This document shows positions 35,560 to 48,300 of a stretch of 64,000 nt of DNA, one piece after another (positions within the stretch are counted from its first letter, which is position 1; each line of letters starts with the position of its first letter). Source of the DNA: Castor canadensis (Eukaryota > Chordata > Mammalia > Rodentia > Castoridae); the NCBI RefSeq assembly GCF_047511655.1, contig NC_133391.1:125062384-125126383 (forward strand), read 5' to 3'. Made by a program: the position numbers and the translations under genes. The notes beneath the pieces were generated by a model. The model saw only the letters and a program-made list of their open reading frames with translations. It was not told the DNA's origin and ran no database searches.

Positions 35560-35943
35560 GGGAGCTGTGTTCATCAAATTTTCATTGCTGTGACAAAATG
35601 CCTGAGAAAAACAATTTAAGGGAGAATTATTTATTTTGGCTCATGGTTTCAGTGGTTTCAGTCCATCATAGTGGGAGGGCATGGCAAAGCAGAGAAGCTC
35701 ACCTCATGGCAGCTAGCCAGGTAGCAGAAGAGAGAATATCTGTACTTTCAGGCTTTCTCCTTTTTTCTCCTTTTATTCCATCTGGACACCAAGCCATGGG
35801 ATTGTGCTGCCCATAATCAGAGCAGGTTTCCCCATTTAGATAAACTTCTCCGGAATTACCTTCACAGACACACCTAGAGGTGTGCTTTACTAATCTCCTA
35901 AGCACTCTCAATACAATCCAGTAATCAAGATTAATCATCATGG
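35560..35943 (+). mobile_element. URR1-like hAT-Charlie DNA element
   Basis: Carries 'tcattgctgtgacaaaatgcc', 'ttatttattttggctcatgg', 'cagtccatcatagtgggagg', 'tccatctggacaccaagc' and 'cacctagaggtgtgctttac'. These resemble the rodent URR1 non-autonomous elements and exclude a gene for the frames that cross it. The family name is from memory. Confidence 0.6.
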
Positions 35944-36861
35944 AGCAGATACAGGACTATCTAGAGAGAGTAATAACTAATGATAACTGTATTTTAGTTA
36001 TATTGGATTGTATGTACTTGAGTTGAAGTTAATAATAAAATCTTAAAAGCCTGTAAAATTGGATGCAAATTAATATTTAGAGAAATGGCTAATACTTTAA
36101 GTCTTATTTTTTTCTATTAGTATGGGGATTTGAAGGAATCAAGAATGCAAAGAGATAGCCAATGAATGGTGGCCATCTAAATCTTAATGTCCAAACACAT
36201 CCTCTAAAAGCTATACACATCAACAAAATAATAATTAAAACCACACATTCTTATTGCTTGCATGACTACAACTTACAGTACAACACTCAGGGAAATTCCT
36301 ATGAGTACAAACATAAACATCACTTTTTAGTGCAGCTATTTTTAAACTTTCAGCCACAATGTTTCCAGAGACCAAAGTATCAAAAAATTGCAGAAGAGAG
36401 AATAGAGAGAATTGTAAGAAAATACTATGGAGAGATGAGAGTAGAAAGTTTGGGAAAAACATCCTTTGGAAACTGCACAGCAAAAGCAAGAAGAGAGAAG
36501 GGAACTTTTTGAATACTGCAAGGTAAGTAAAAATAAAATAATGAAACACAACCTTTCCCTATCTGTGTCAACAATAAAAAGCTATCCTACTTTGCTCAAC
36601 TGACAGAAGAGAATGGTTTAGGGTAAGAGATTTTGTAAGCCTCCCAAATTTTTTTTCCTGGCTACTAATGCAGAGATGTAAGTGGATTTCATCTGTACTA
36701 AGAAGAAAACAGGGAATGTTATCAAAATGTTACACCTGATGAAAATCATTTCTTATAAAACTCTGTGAACACTGTCTCATAACTCTACAAACTAAATTAG
36801 AGATTTCAAGTAAATTTTTGACAATATGCAAAAAAGTACTTTGAAATGGCTTTCATAGGTT
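35944..36861. other. Unassigned DNA
   Basis: The 116-codon frame at 36162-36512 and its antisense frames have no known domain. AT-rich. Confidence 0.45.
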
Positions 36862-37070
36862 TCAATACTCCATATTCATACCTGTGTGGAAAATATGTCA
36901 ACTAATACCCTCCTTTGTCTTCTCCATTTACTCTCCCCTTTCTAAGGGGAAAGAGGGAGAATAATGGAGGGGAGGAACCAAACTGGGGTACACTATACAT
37001 GTATATAGAAATGTCTTAATGAAACCCCCTATATAACTATTATATACTATTAAAAACTTTTAAAGTAACT
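36862..37070. mobile_element. Short L1 3'UTR copy with inverted 5' part
   Basis: 36862-36935 matches the L1 3'UTR in minus orientation ('tcatacctgtgtggaaaatatgtcaacta', like 42726-42756), while 36940-37070 matches the following 3'UTR part in plus orientation ('gaaccaaactggggtacact...aaatgtcttaatgaaacccc' and an A-rich end). This is the layout of a 5' inversion by twin priming. Confidence 0.55.
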
Positions 37071-38334
37071 TGAAAAACTTTTTCTAGCAGGAGATGTAGA
37101 AAAAAGGGATGAAATGAAATGAGCATTTGCTTCTTTTTTCAGGAGAAAAGTAAGAAAAACAAACTTGTAAGATGTTCAGTGAAGAATAAATTAAATAACA
37201 GCTAAGAGTAGGACAACAGCCAAAAGAAGGAAATGAGATACAGAAAGAAATAAAAAGGAGCAGAAGAAATTGTTTAGAAAGAAAATAGACAAATATCCAA
37301 ATCCCCAAAGGAGAAAAAAACAAAACAATGGAACAGAGCAAATGTTTAAACTAATCCATGAAAAATTTATGGAAATTGAAAAAAAAAAACTTGATCTATG
37401 CCTTAAAAGATCACACTGGATGCTTGGGGAAACTGACCTAGAATCATCAAATCTAGGAATATCTTAGTAAAATTTTTGTATTTCATAGTCCAAAAATTTC
37501 CTAGTATCCTCAAACAGGAGCTCTTACACAAGCAAGAGAGTTAAAGCAACAAGGAAGCTGCAGTTTCAAGAGATTCAAGAAAAGAATGTATAATCTAAGG
37601 ATTTTAGATGTAGCTAAGGTAGCCTTCAAATATCAAGACTAAAGAAAAAACCATTTAAACCATACAGCAGCATAAGGAGCTCTGAGAAAATGCCCAGTAA
37701 TGCCTGTATATAGCATTTATAACAAAATAACTTCAGAGCTGAGAGTCAGATGTATCAATAAATATGATTAAGATTAATTAATTTAATAAAAAGAAACTAT
37801 TCTCAGTTTGCTTCACAAGACAAAATTCAATTACCATATATACTTTATAAAAGGGACACATCCAAAACAAAGTGACTCGGAAATGCTGAAGCAAAGTGAT
37901 GAACAAAAACAAAACAGAAGAAAGGAAACAATCAGAAGAAAGTAAGATACTGCTACTCTTGCCAAAGACACATGGTGTCAATATAAAGAAATATCAGATA
38001 ACCTCAAATTGAGAACAATTTTTACCAAATAATTGGCCTGCACTCTTCAAATTTTTCAAAAATGTCAAAGTAATAGAAAACAACAAATTAATTAATTTTA
38101 ACAAAAAATTAATTAATTCCTTTATAATTAACAGATTAAAGGGAACTACAGAGACTAGACAACTGAATGTGGGATCCTGAATTGGATTAGAGAGAGAGAG
38201 AGAGACAGAAGAGAGGTACAGAGTGGGGGACAGACAGGAGAGTTATAGAGGACATTGTTGAAGTAATTGGAAAAACATTAATTAGGCCCATAGATTAAAT
38301 AATAACATTGTATCAATGCTACTATCCTATTATT
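37071..38334. other. Unassigned AT-rich DNA
   Basis: A-rich + strand with small A-runs and a short (GA)n at 38191-38206. No gene seen. Confidence 0.5.
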
Positions 38335-38735
38335 TGTTGGGGTTCAGGCATGGTTAAAGAGATTGTAAACAAGGAGAACAAAGGTGAAGGCACTTCCTTC
38401 AGGACAGAAGGCATCCTTTCAATGTCTGATCTCAATAAGACATGCCTATTCCTTGATCTTTGAACCTTTGCTTAAGAGTAATTGTAGTTCCTGTCCCTCT
38501 TGTTCTGATTTTAATCTGCTATACTGCGCCCTTTCCTGCTGATGCCAGTGATACAACTGATTGCTTGCAAAAATATTTTTTAGCCACTTGCTGTACTCAA
38601 TAAAAGCTGTGAGGTGTGCTGATTTGGGGAGCTAGTCTTGAGTTAGTTCCCCCTCAGCTTCTCCTGCACAGATTACTGTGTTCAAGTAATCCTTCATCTA
38701 TTGCTTCAGGTGTGCTGGTCACAACCCGGAAATAC
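38335..38735 (+). mobile_element. Probable solo LTR of an endogenous retrovirus
   Basis: Begins TGTTGGGGTTCAGG, has a polyadenylation signal in CAATAAAAGC at about 38599, then a GT/CT-rich region with 'agttccccctcagcttctcctgcac' typical of LTR R/U5, and fades near 'ggtcacaaccc'. No internal retroviral sequence adjoins it. The 3' end and target duplication are uncertain. Confidence 0.55.
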
Positions 38736-40029
38736 TGATGCTATGTTTGCTTAGGGTAATTACATAAAAGGATGTCCTTGCATTTTAGGGAATACACAAT
38801 GAAGTATGTAGAGTTAAAAAAAGCATCAAATCTGCAATTTACTGCCCAACAGTTCTGAAAAATGATAATTGTGTGTATGCACATATGAATGTTTGCAGGT
38901 AAAACGTTCACATATTTTTTGTACTATTCTTGCAAGATTCTGTAAATTTGAAATTAATTAAAGAATAAGAGACAAAAATAACATTTAGGGGAGGAATGCA
39001 GATTAATTTTGGCATTTGTAGCCACTGAAAGGATTTCAGAATATTTTCTCAGGCTTTATTAAATGATAAACTTCATTGATCCCAGGGGAATCCTATTTCA
39101 AGGGTTTTCTCTGCCCTGATTACTGGTATGTAAATGACTGCAAATGCTACCTTGTTTAAAGTAGAGTTATTCTTAATGAGAAAATGTACCTTCAAATTTC
39201 ATCAAAATCATTTTGACTTTTCTGGAAAGAATCTTTGGTAGAGTGAAATATAGAAACTATATTGGTGGGTTCTCTGAGAGGCTACTATTTTCATGTTTAT
39301 ATGCTAAATACCAGCTTAAAAAATACAAGATGTGCTAGGATTTCTAAAATTAACAAGTACATTTCTACTGCATTATAGAACTCAAACTTAATGGTAAGTT
39401 AAACAAAAGTTGAGCTGATGGCTCTTGGAAGCAATGGTTCTTAGGCAGCATGCTCGCTGACTTTGGAAATGTAAATATGCTAAGAAGTCTCCAGGTTCCA
39501 CATAAAATTAAGTTCAAACTAGACTAACAGAGTTAGTTTATTCATTTAACTGTGGGGGAAAATGGATATAAAATGTGTGGAGATTTCACTTGTAGTCTTG
39601 TGTTTTATTTTGTATAATTAATCACCATATTTTTAAAAGTCAGGAAAAAACTTAAAAATTTTTGGAAACTTTAAAGATACTGAAAAAGTACAAAAGCTAT
39701 CTTAAAGAATATCCATGATTCCACCACTAGAACTAATAAATATTAACCTTTTCTTATTTTGGCTTCAGATATATTCTTAATAAAAGAAACATTAAATAGT
39801 TGATTGCATTTATAACCATGCTATCTCATTTCCTCCCCTCTAATCCTCAAGCAATTCTTATGCTAAATTTGGTAAGTATTCTTCAAGCCCATTTTTATTA
39901 CATATGCTTATCTATAAATTGTATATATAATATATGTTATTTGTTATGTATAGGTTATGTGGGTGTTCAAAATTTTGTAAATGGCATCATGGTAGTTTGA
40001 TTTTGTTTAGTAGGTATTGGTTTGAGAGC
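38736..40029. other. Unassigned AT-rich DNA
   Basis: No gene or clear repeat. Confidence 0.5.
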
Positions 40030-40900
40030 AGTTCACTGCGACTGTACCTAAATCTTGCTGTTTCATTTTAATTGCTATATAGTATTGTAGCATGTAAGCT
40101 ATAATTTATTTATCACTGTGCCTGGAGGTTAATTTTCCCATTTAATTTTTTGCTGTTATAATTAGCAATTTTGTACATGCTTCTGGGACTAGGTAAGATT
40201 TTTCTCTGCAGCGTACATGTAAAAGTAGTCTTGTCAAGTTTACTAGCTATTGTTGCTTTTCAAAAACATTTCAAAGACATAATTGCTTTCCAATGTATAT
40301 ACGTATATATGAATATATACTCCCACCTATGATTTTTGAGTCCTTGCTTCCCTAGAAACTTGCCAATATATTGGGTTTTAAAACTTCACATATTTGCTGA
40401 TTTAAAGGCTGTGCCATTGTATCTCATTACTGTTTTGATTTTGTATTTCCTTGATCATTAAAGCAGCAGGGCAACTCTTTATACTGCCTAATTTCTACAC
40501 TGCCTGCTCATATCCTCTGATATTTTGCAGGGGTTAAGATGGTATTTTTCTTTCTTGTAAGTACATATAGGATTTATTTCATAATAGGTACTAAGCCTTT
40601 GTCATATCTGTGTCTGTATATATACATATATATTTTTCCAAATATTTTCTTTCTATCTGTGCCTCAGCTTTAACTTTTGTCATACATTATGTTTTACATA
40701 AATTTCAGCATCAGTGTACTTTATGTCTGGTTTGTTAAGTTTATAAACTGATATTACATTGAATTTATAACTTAGCTTTGATAATACTGACATCTTTTAT
40801 GACTTTCCACCTAATATTATGTATGTTTTTAAAATCTTCATTCATTTAGATTATTTCATTTTCCTGTATAATACACTGAATTTAATTTTATTTGTCATTT
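40030..40900 (-). mobile_element. Ancient L1 (L1M-like) fragment, reverse orientation
   Basis: 'tgtacatgcttctgggac', 'actcccacctatgatttttg', 'cttgccaatatattgg' and 'gtatctcattactgttttgattttgtatttccttgatcatt' follow the order of the L1 ORF2/3' region read backwards, strongly diverged. Confidence 0.55.
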
Positions 40901-40974
40901 TTAAAAATTATCCCTGAGTGCATTATGTGTTTGTTGCTGTTACACTTTTCATTACATTTCATTTTTAAAAATCA

Positions 40975-41413
40975 TATTATTGTTGTTCTGGGGGTACATT
41001 GTGACATTTACAAAAGTGCTTACAGTATATCTTAGATTCACCCCCTCTACCATTCTCCTTTGTGCCCTATTCTTAGAATAGTTTCAACAGGTCTCATTTA
41101 TATATATGAATACATAATATTTCCATTATAGTCACCTTCCTACACCCTTTCCTTATATCCTACTCCCCTCCCACTGGTACCAATCCCCAGACAGGACCCA
41201 TTCTTTCCTGTTCTTCATTTTTGATTAAAGACATTTTCTTTTTGTTTAAGATAGCTATACAGGAAGTTTCATTTTGACATTTCCATGTCTATATGTATTA
41301 TATCCTGACTTGGTGCATTCCTTCCTTTCCACCTTAATCCCCTTCTTTCAACATATTCAGATATTCTATATTCATTCTTGCATAGAAAGTACATCAAATA
41401 TATTCACTGTCTT
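40975..41413 (-). mobile_element. L1 3'UTR fragment, reverse orientation
   Basis: 'attgttgttctgggggtacattgtgacatttac' start and the following 3'UTR blocks match the other L1 3' ends of this window. It stops at the left target duplication of the nested L1 group. Confidence 0.8.
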
Positions 41414-42262
41414 TAACACTTCTTTTTTTTTTTTTAACATTTTTATTAGTATAAATAGTTACACAAGGGAGTTAGTTGTGACATTTCCATATATGCATAC
41501 AATGTACTCCAGTTTGGTTCATCCCCTCCTTTATTCTCTTTCCTGTCCCCTTTCTTAAAATGACTTAAATCAGTCTAACCTCCTCTATTACTCTTCTTTA
41601 CCTCTTTTCCCTACCCTGTATTGTTCAGTAGTTTTCAGGGCATTTAATTCTGTCTTTTTCCTACACTGATGCAATATAGTATTTCCGTATTAATCACTCC
41701 CTATCATCCTCTTCTTTTCCTCCTCCTTTAGTCTCCACTAACAGTACACTATTGGAAATATGTTCTGTATATATGGAAATTTTTGTATTTGCATTTTGAT
41801 CTATTTTCTACATATGAGAGAAAACATGAGACCTTTGTCCTTCTGAACCTGGCTTACTTCACTGAACACAATGTTCTCCAGTTCTATCCATTTACCTGCT
41901 AGTAACAAAATTTCATTCTTCTTTATGGTTGGATAATTTTCTATTGTGTATATGTACTACATGTTCTTAACACATTCATCAGTTGTAGGACATTTAGGCT
42001 ATTTCCTTAGCTTGGTTATTGTGCATAATGCCGAAATAAGTATAAGTGTGCAAGTGTCATTATTGTATCCTGACTTACATTTCTTTGGAAATATGCCCAG
42101 GAATGGTAGTGCTGGATTATATGGCAGTTCTACTTTTAGTTTTTTGAGGAGACTCCATACTATTTTCTATAGTGGTTGTACTAATTTTCATTCCCACCAA
42201 CATCCTATGACAGTTCCTTTTTCCCCACATTCTTGCCAACATTTGTTGTTGTTTGTGTTCTT

Positions 42263-44146
42263 CTTTTTAATTTTTTTATTGTTGTGCTGAGTGGGGATAC
42301 ATTGTGGCATTTACAAAAGTTCTTACAATGTGTCAAATACATCACAGTTGAATCCACCCCCTTCATCATTCTTCTTCACCCTCTCTTCCCCCATTCCTGG
42401 AATAGTTTCAACAGGTTTCATTTTCCCACTTAAATACATGTATATACAATATTTGCACCATATTCATCTTCCTACAACTTTTCCCTACAGTCTCCCCCTC
42501 CCTCTGGTACCAATGCTTCAGACAGGACCTGTTCTACTCTCTTGTACTCTGAGTTTGTGAAAAAAATGACCTTTTTGTTTATAAAAGATAGCTGTACAGG
42601 AAGTTTCCTTGTGATATTTCCACATACATATGTATTATAACCCAAATTGGTTCATCTCTTCTATTTTTTTCCTTTCCACTTTAATCCCCTCTTTCTGGTG
42701 ATTTCAAAAAGTTAAAAACTTCTATATTCATTCTTGTATAGGAAGTATGTCAACTATATTCACCTTCTTTACCTCTTATTTTTATTCTCCTTTTTTCGTA
42801 TGTGACTTCCCCTCGGCATGACCTGGTTTTCATAATATTGCTTGTATTTGTATTGGATCTGTATTCCACATATGAGAGAAAACGTGGCTTTTGGCCTTCT
42901 GAACCTGGTTAGCTTCACTTAAGATGATGTTCTCCAGTTACATCCATTTACCTGCAAACAACAAAATTTCATTCTTTTTTGTGGCTGAATAAATTATATA
43001 AATACCACATTTTCTTTTTTCCCCTTTTTTATTGTTTATTCATATGTACATACATTGTTTGGGCCATCTCTCCCGCCTGCTTCCTGTCCCCTCCCTCTCC
43101 CTCCACTCCCTTGCTTCCAGGCAGAACCTGTTCTTCCCTCTTCTCCAATTTTGTTGAAGATATAAGCGATAATAAGAAAGATACAGTGTTTTTGCTAGTT
43201 TGAGATAAAGATAGCTATACAGAGAGATTCCTAGCATTGCTTCCATGCACATGTGTATTACAACCCAAATTGGTTTATCTCTACCAGACCTCTTCACTAC
43301 TTCCCGGTCACCTTCCCATAGTGGCTTCTGTCAGTTTAAGATTACTTTATTCACTCCTCTACAGTAGGCACATCAAACATTTTCCCTATTCCTTACCTTA
43401 TTCCTTCTATATGTGTTCTCCCCTTACTGTGTGACCCATGTCCAATAATATTACTGTGTTTGTTTTAGGTCTATAATCCGCATATGAGGGAGAACATATG
43501 ATTTTTGGCTTTCTGAACCTGGCTAACTTCACTTAAGATGATGTTCTCCAGTTGCATCCATTTATTTGCAAATGACAAAATTTCATTCTTCTTTGTGACT
43601 GAGCAAAATTCCATTGTGTATAAATACCACATTTTCTTAATCCAGTCGTTAGTAGTGAGGCATCTTGGCTGTTTCCATAGCTTGGCTATTGTGAATAGTG
43701 CTACAATAAACATGGGTGTGCAGGTGTCTCTGGAATAAACTGAGTTGCATTCCTTTGGGTATATCCCTAGGAGTGGTATTGCTGGATCATATGGCAGATC
43801 TATGTTTAGTTTTTCAAGAAGCCTCCATATTTATAACTTTGTTTTTCAGCCTTATAAATACCACATTTTCTTAATCTAGTCATCAGTATTGGGGCATCTT
43901 GGATAGTTCCATAGTTTGGCTATTGTGAATAATGCTGCAATAAAAATGGGTGTGCAGGTGCCTTTGTTCTAACCTGACTTATACTCCTTTGGGTATGTCC
44001 CTAGGAGTGGTATTGCTGGATCATATGGCAGTTCTATTTTTAGTTTTTTGAGGAGCCTCCATACTGTCTTCCATAGTGATTGTACTAATTTACATTCCCA
44101 CCAACAGTGTGTGAGGGCTCCTTTTTCCCCACATCCTTGCCAACAT
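42263..44146 (-). mobile_element. Second-level nested L1 (interrupted)
   Basis: Starts with a T-rich 3' end and 'attgttgtgctgagtgggg'. It is bordered by TTGTTGTTTGTGTTCTT (42246-42262) and TTGTTGTTTGTATTCTT (44147-44163), a 17-base repeat with one mismatch that may be its target duplication, though the words are also L1 sequence. Confidence 0.65.
43017..43852 (-). mobile_element. Innermost (youngest) nested L1
   Basis: A different 3'UTR type ('attgtttattcatatgtacatac', 'gccatctctcccgcc') with T-run and end of ORF2. The exact 20-mer TATAAATACCACATTTTCTT at 42997-43016 and 43853-43872 is its target-site duplication. About 25 bases of filler precede the right copy. Confidence 0.8.
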
Positions 44147-44539
44147 TTGTTGTTTGTATTCTTGATGATAGCCAATCTAACAGGAGTGAGGTGGAATCTT
44201 AATGTGGTTTGGATTTGCATTTCCCTTATGTCCAGGGATATTGAGCATTTCTTCTTGTGTTTTTAGTCATTTGGACTTCTTCCTTTGAAAAATTTCTGTT
44301 CAGTTCATTTGCCTATTTCTTCATTGGGTCATTGATTCTTGGGCTCCCTGTAAATTCTGGCTATTAATTCCTTGTCAGATGTATAGCTGGCAAGGATTTT
44401 CTTCTGTTCTGTGGGTTGATTCTTCAGTCTGGTTGTCATTTCCTTTGCTGTGCAGAAGATTTTTAGTTTCATGTAGTTATTGCTGGTGTTTCTGAATGTT
44501 CTTATTTTTATGTATAAGTGAGAATTTATAACACTTCTG

Positions 44540-45097
44540 AATTTATTCATTAGTTGTAATGATATGTAGATGTCCTTTTACTTTCTGAGTAGATAATATT
44601 TTTTGCCATGGTTGCTTTTGCCTTTAGCTTTTCAATTATTATTCCCTATTTATTTGTTTTCTTTTACTACACTGATAAATGCTTTTAGTTTAATATTGAT
44701 TTTATTTGGAATGCTACCAAAGCTTCAACAATAGGAATGGTTATTGGTTATTGCTATAAATTTGACAATATAATTTTATCAGGCAAAGAACATTCTTTCT
44801 ATAACTAAAGTCTGAAGATTGTGTTTTATCACAAATAAGTGCTGAATTTTATCATGAATTTGTTTGAATGGATTAATTGTGGGGATTCTATAGTTTATCT
44901 TTCCCAAGGGAGGACATAACCAAGGCTGGTCTACTAGACCAAAGGAAAGACTGTTAGCTCACACTTGATGAAGTCCTTTCTTTTACTTCTTTTTTTGGTA
45001 TGTTTATTCTTATTAATAATTTTTACTGCTGGATAAGAAAAAAGTATTTCCATAGTTTTTTATCTTTTCATTTTCTTTGTTTCTTTTCTTCCTTTGT
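44540..45097. other. Unassigned AT-rich DNA
   Basis: No gene or repeat recognised. Confidence 0.5.
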
Positions 45098-45216
45098 TTT
45101 TGTTGCTGTTGTTTTGGTTTTTTGAGATACATAACCCAGGCTGGCCTCAAACTTAAAGTCTTCTTGCCTCAGCCTCCTGAGTGCTGAGATTACAGCTGTG
45201 TACCACATCTGGCTAC
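45098..45216 (-). repeat. B1-type (7SL-derived) SINE, reverse orientation
   Basis: Reverse complement of B1: GGCTGGCCTCAAACTTAAAG, GCCTCAGCCTCCTGAGTGCTGAGATTACAG and ACCACATCTGGCTAC (the B1 5' end). A T-rich tail precedes it. A perfect inverted copy of its last 15 bases follows at once. Confidence 0.85.
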
Positions 45217-45238
45217 TTCCCCAGTAGCCAGATGTGGT
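45202..45238. repeat. Perfect 15-bp inverted repeat at the B1 end
   Basis: ACCACATCTGGCTAC (45202-45216), loop TTCCCCA, then GTAGCCAGATGTGGT (45224-45238). Confidence 0.95.
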
Positions 45239-45268
45239 GTTCTATAAGAAACTGTTCTATAAGAAACA
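45239..45268. repeat. 15-bp tandem duplication
   Basis: GTTCTATAAGAAACT at 45239-45253 and GTTCTATAAGAAACA at 45254-45268, next to the inverted repeat. Confidence 0.9.
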
Positions 45269-45689
45269 GTTCTGAGGAATATGCTAATACAATGAGGACC
45301 CAAAAGTGAGCTGAATGTAAAAAAGTAGAGTCTAACCCTTAAGGTCCCATGTCCGGAGCCTATCTCTACCCTTTTCGTTAGAAGAATGATATTAACTTTT
45401 AATCTGGTTTTAGTTTGAGTTATCACTCCCTTTCAGCCTAAAGTTAAAAGGAGTGTGGGTGATACACCTCAATACCATTGCTGGTAACATTCATAAAATA
45501 GATGTAGCGAGTTCAGCAGTTGACAAGAAATAAAAATGTCTATGAAATACAACGACAAAATTCCACAGAGCTAAAAATGAGTGTTTTTTTCTTTCAAGAA
45601 GGAGAGGATGATTTTTGCTCTGAATACATATTGAAGTGATTATAGCCTAGGTAACAGAAGGAGATTTTTATATTATCCTGAGTGCAGTG
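45269..45689. other. Unassigned DNA
   Basis: No gene or repeat recognised. Confidence 0.45.
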
Positions 45690-45860
45690 AAGGCATAGAC
45701 TCTGGAACAGTTGCTTGTTGTGATGTAGAACAAGATTCTTGACTTCTCTGAGCCTCAGTTTTCTTACCTCTATAATAAAATAATGCACAAAAACATTTAG
45801 AAATGTCTGGCATATAGTAATTGTTCAATAAATGTTAGTGATTATGGTTATTATCAAGAG
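45690..45860 (+). repeat. MIR SINE
   Basis: 'tctctgagcctcagttttcttacctctataataaaataatg' then 'tggcatatagtaattgttcaataaatgttagtgattatggttattat', the MIR core and 3' end. Confidence 0.75.
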
Positions 45861-46474
45861 GAAAAAAGTTATATTTTTCTGTTAGCTCTCCAGATACAGA
45901 GGCTTGAAATATTATGCACTGTTTTCATAGCTATTGACCGATTTTCCTTTAAAAGGAGTTAAATTCGAGTTATCTCTGGAAGTTTTATAAATGTTGGAAA
46001 ATCTTTAATAACTCTCTTACACAAGTACAAAATAAAAATGTCAGTTTGAGGCAAAGAGAGTAAGGAGGTGGAGTGGTTACCTTAAAAGTAAAGGAGAAAA
46101 TTAGAGAGCAATTCGACACAGTCTCTGGCCGTGACAAGCTAGCTGTAACAGCCAAATGATAGTGAGAAAGAAAGGAAATGATGTCTGAAGCCTGAACATT
46201 TCAGTTCAGTTAAAGACCATGACTCAGTGGTTATGCTGGGTTCAAAACAACAGTGAAGTCTGGAAGTTCACGGCCTTATCAAAAAGCACCGTTGGGGGTT
46301 GATTAAGGTACAAACCACAGTGAAGATGGTGAAGTCGCTTAGATCAAGGGGTATTGCCCAGGGAATACAACAGGGACTGCTAAAACTACAATTAGGACTT
46401 AGTCCTAATTATAAAATAAGTTAATCAGTATAATTTCCAGATGGGTGGAAATTTTTTCCTGTGAGATGAGACAG
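45861..46474. other. Unassigned DNA
   Basis: No gene or repeat recognised. Confidence 0.45.
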
Positions 46475-46740
46475 TGATTCAGACTACAGCCTATGGCGTT
46501 CAGGCTTCTTGGGTCACAATTCCTTGATCTATTGCTTATTTGGTAATGTGACCTTGGCAAGTTATTTAACTTAGTACCTCTGTGTCTTCCTCTTTAAAAT
46601 GGGAATATACATATTCTCTAGCTCATAAATTGTTGAAAGTAGAAAAGAAGAATTAATATGTGTAAAACACTTAGAATAATTCTGGGTGCATGTAATTTAC
46701 TATATGTTAGTTATTGTTATCATTATTAGAAAAAATCAGG
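46475..46740 (+). repeat. MIR SINE, nearly full length
   Basis: 'gtgaccttggcaagttatttaactta', 'ctctttaaaatgggaatatacatatt' and 'gtgtaaaacacttagaataattctggg' ending 'gttattgttatcattatta' trace the MIR consensus from core to 3' end. Confidence 0.8.
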
Positions 46741-47839
46741 ACTATAATTTTGCAATAGTTTTGGATGTTTATCTGTGTGGGGGTGGGAGCTAAATCAAAT
46801 GTTTCAAATCAGAGTGTGATCAGGAAATAGGGCAGAAGAACACGGGGTCAGTGGTTGCACTAGAGAACCCAGGTGTGAAGTTTGGTATCTTATCCTTGGT
46901 GGGATTGAATATGTATCTTGCTATGGACATCAATCCCCTGACAGGAAGTTTAGTCTGAAGATCAGAGCTAAAAGGAAGTTATTGGATAATTAAGATCATG
47001 CTCTTGACTTAAATACTACTTTGGACTGCTAACAGAGAATGAAGGAGGGTATCTTTTCAATTTGCCTTCTCCTTTCAGCAGCTGATTCAGTGTAACACAA
47101 CCAGAGTATTATATAGCACATACAAGAGAACCACACTTCTGTCCTTACCGCAATTAGAAGAAAGTTGTAGTTTGTTTTCTTTATTTGTATGCATTCTTCT
47201 TTTTAGACAATTAAGAAAAGGTGAAATGATTTCTGAAGGTGTTCAGACTTTGGGTTGCACCTCTCGGACTTGGGAATCAACTGTTTCCAGGAGGCAGCAA
47301 CACTCACACTGAAAACTGAAGACTGAATAAACTAGCTGGGAAGGTAAGGAGCAGAACCTGTCAGGCAGAGGGAAGAGGAAAGTATTCCTAATCACAAACA
47401 TCCTACTTGAGTACTGCTCCAGACCCCAATATCACTGCCATTTATTTATGCTGCTTTCCCCCGCCACCCCTGCCCAGGGACACTATGTCCTTAGACAACC
47501 TCCCTAGGAAAACTTCAGGCCAGTATTCCAGCCCTGTAAGTTCAGAAGCAAAACATGAACACTGTCAGTTAGCTTGGGAGTCTTTAGGGACCCCCCCAAA
47601 GACTGAATAAGGGGCCTCATGTATCCTGCATGGAGATATACACCAACATTGACTGTACTATAGTACAAAGGTTTTCTGTCTCCCACTGGATACCAATCTA
47701 CTTGATGAGAAGGACTGCATCTCATTCACCAGCATGTGCTCAGCACCTGATGAAGTCTCTGGTATATACTGTATTCTTTGTAGATGTTTGTTAAATGAGA
47801 AAATCTTGGGGAATTACCATTCTGTGATCTTTTCTGAAA
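46741..47839. other. Unassigned DNA
   Basis: No gene seen. A weak L2/MIR-like end ('gatgtttgttaaatgag') lies near 47783-47800. Confidence 0.4.
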
Positions 47840-48300
47840 GCTTGCCAAGAGTGGAATCAACTCCCTTGATTTACTCTCCTGCTTGAACTTCAATGGCCCT
47901 CCCACTGCCTTCAGGATAAAAGATGTCTAGCTTCATTTCCTCTGCCTCTTTCATATAAATGCCATGCACATAAACTTTACTCGATATCATTATCAGACTC
48001 CATCTTGTGCTTCTGAATGAACACACAGTTACTTTTATATTGCCCAGATGTAAGATTCATCCTCCAAGGTTCAGCTTACATGTGAGAGAAACTCTCTCAA
48101 CTCTCTCTTCTCCAGTGTTCCTTTCCTTTCTCTAGATCACCTTCCCAACTAACATTTTCCTCTATCTTTTTGTAATAAAATTATTTTGATATTGTTCCAA
48201 TAGCAATTTTCATATTGAGTGTTACCTTTCTTTATGTTTCTCTCCCTAACTAAAACCTCTTAGAAAGCTCTAACAGAGCATGATTTATTTACTTTTATAG
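47840..48300 (+). repeat. Possible LINE-2 fragment
   Basis: C/T-rich with 'ccttcaggataaaagatg', 'tgcctctttcatataaatgccatg' and 'ccaaggttcagcttacatgtg', in the order of the L2 3' region. Strongly diverged. Confidence 0.4.

Larger units (their letters stand above)
41424..44529 (-). mobile_element. L1 insertion containing two nested L1 insertions
   Basis: TAACACTTCT at 41414-41423 and 44530-44539 flanks the group. The outer L1 occupies 41424-42262 (poly-T, 3'UTR, end of ORF2) and resumes at about 44147-44529. Inside it a second L1 covers 42263-43016 and 43853-44146, and inside that a third covers 43017-43852. All point the same way. Confidence 0.8.
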
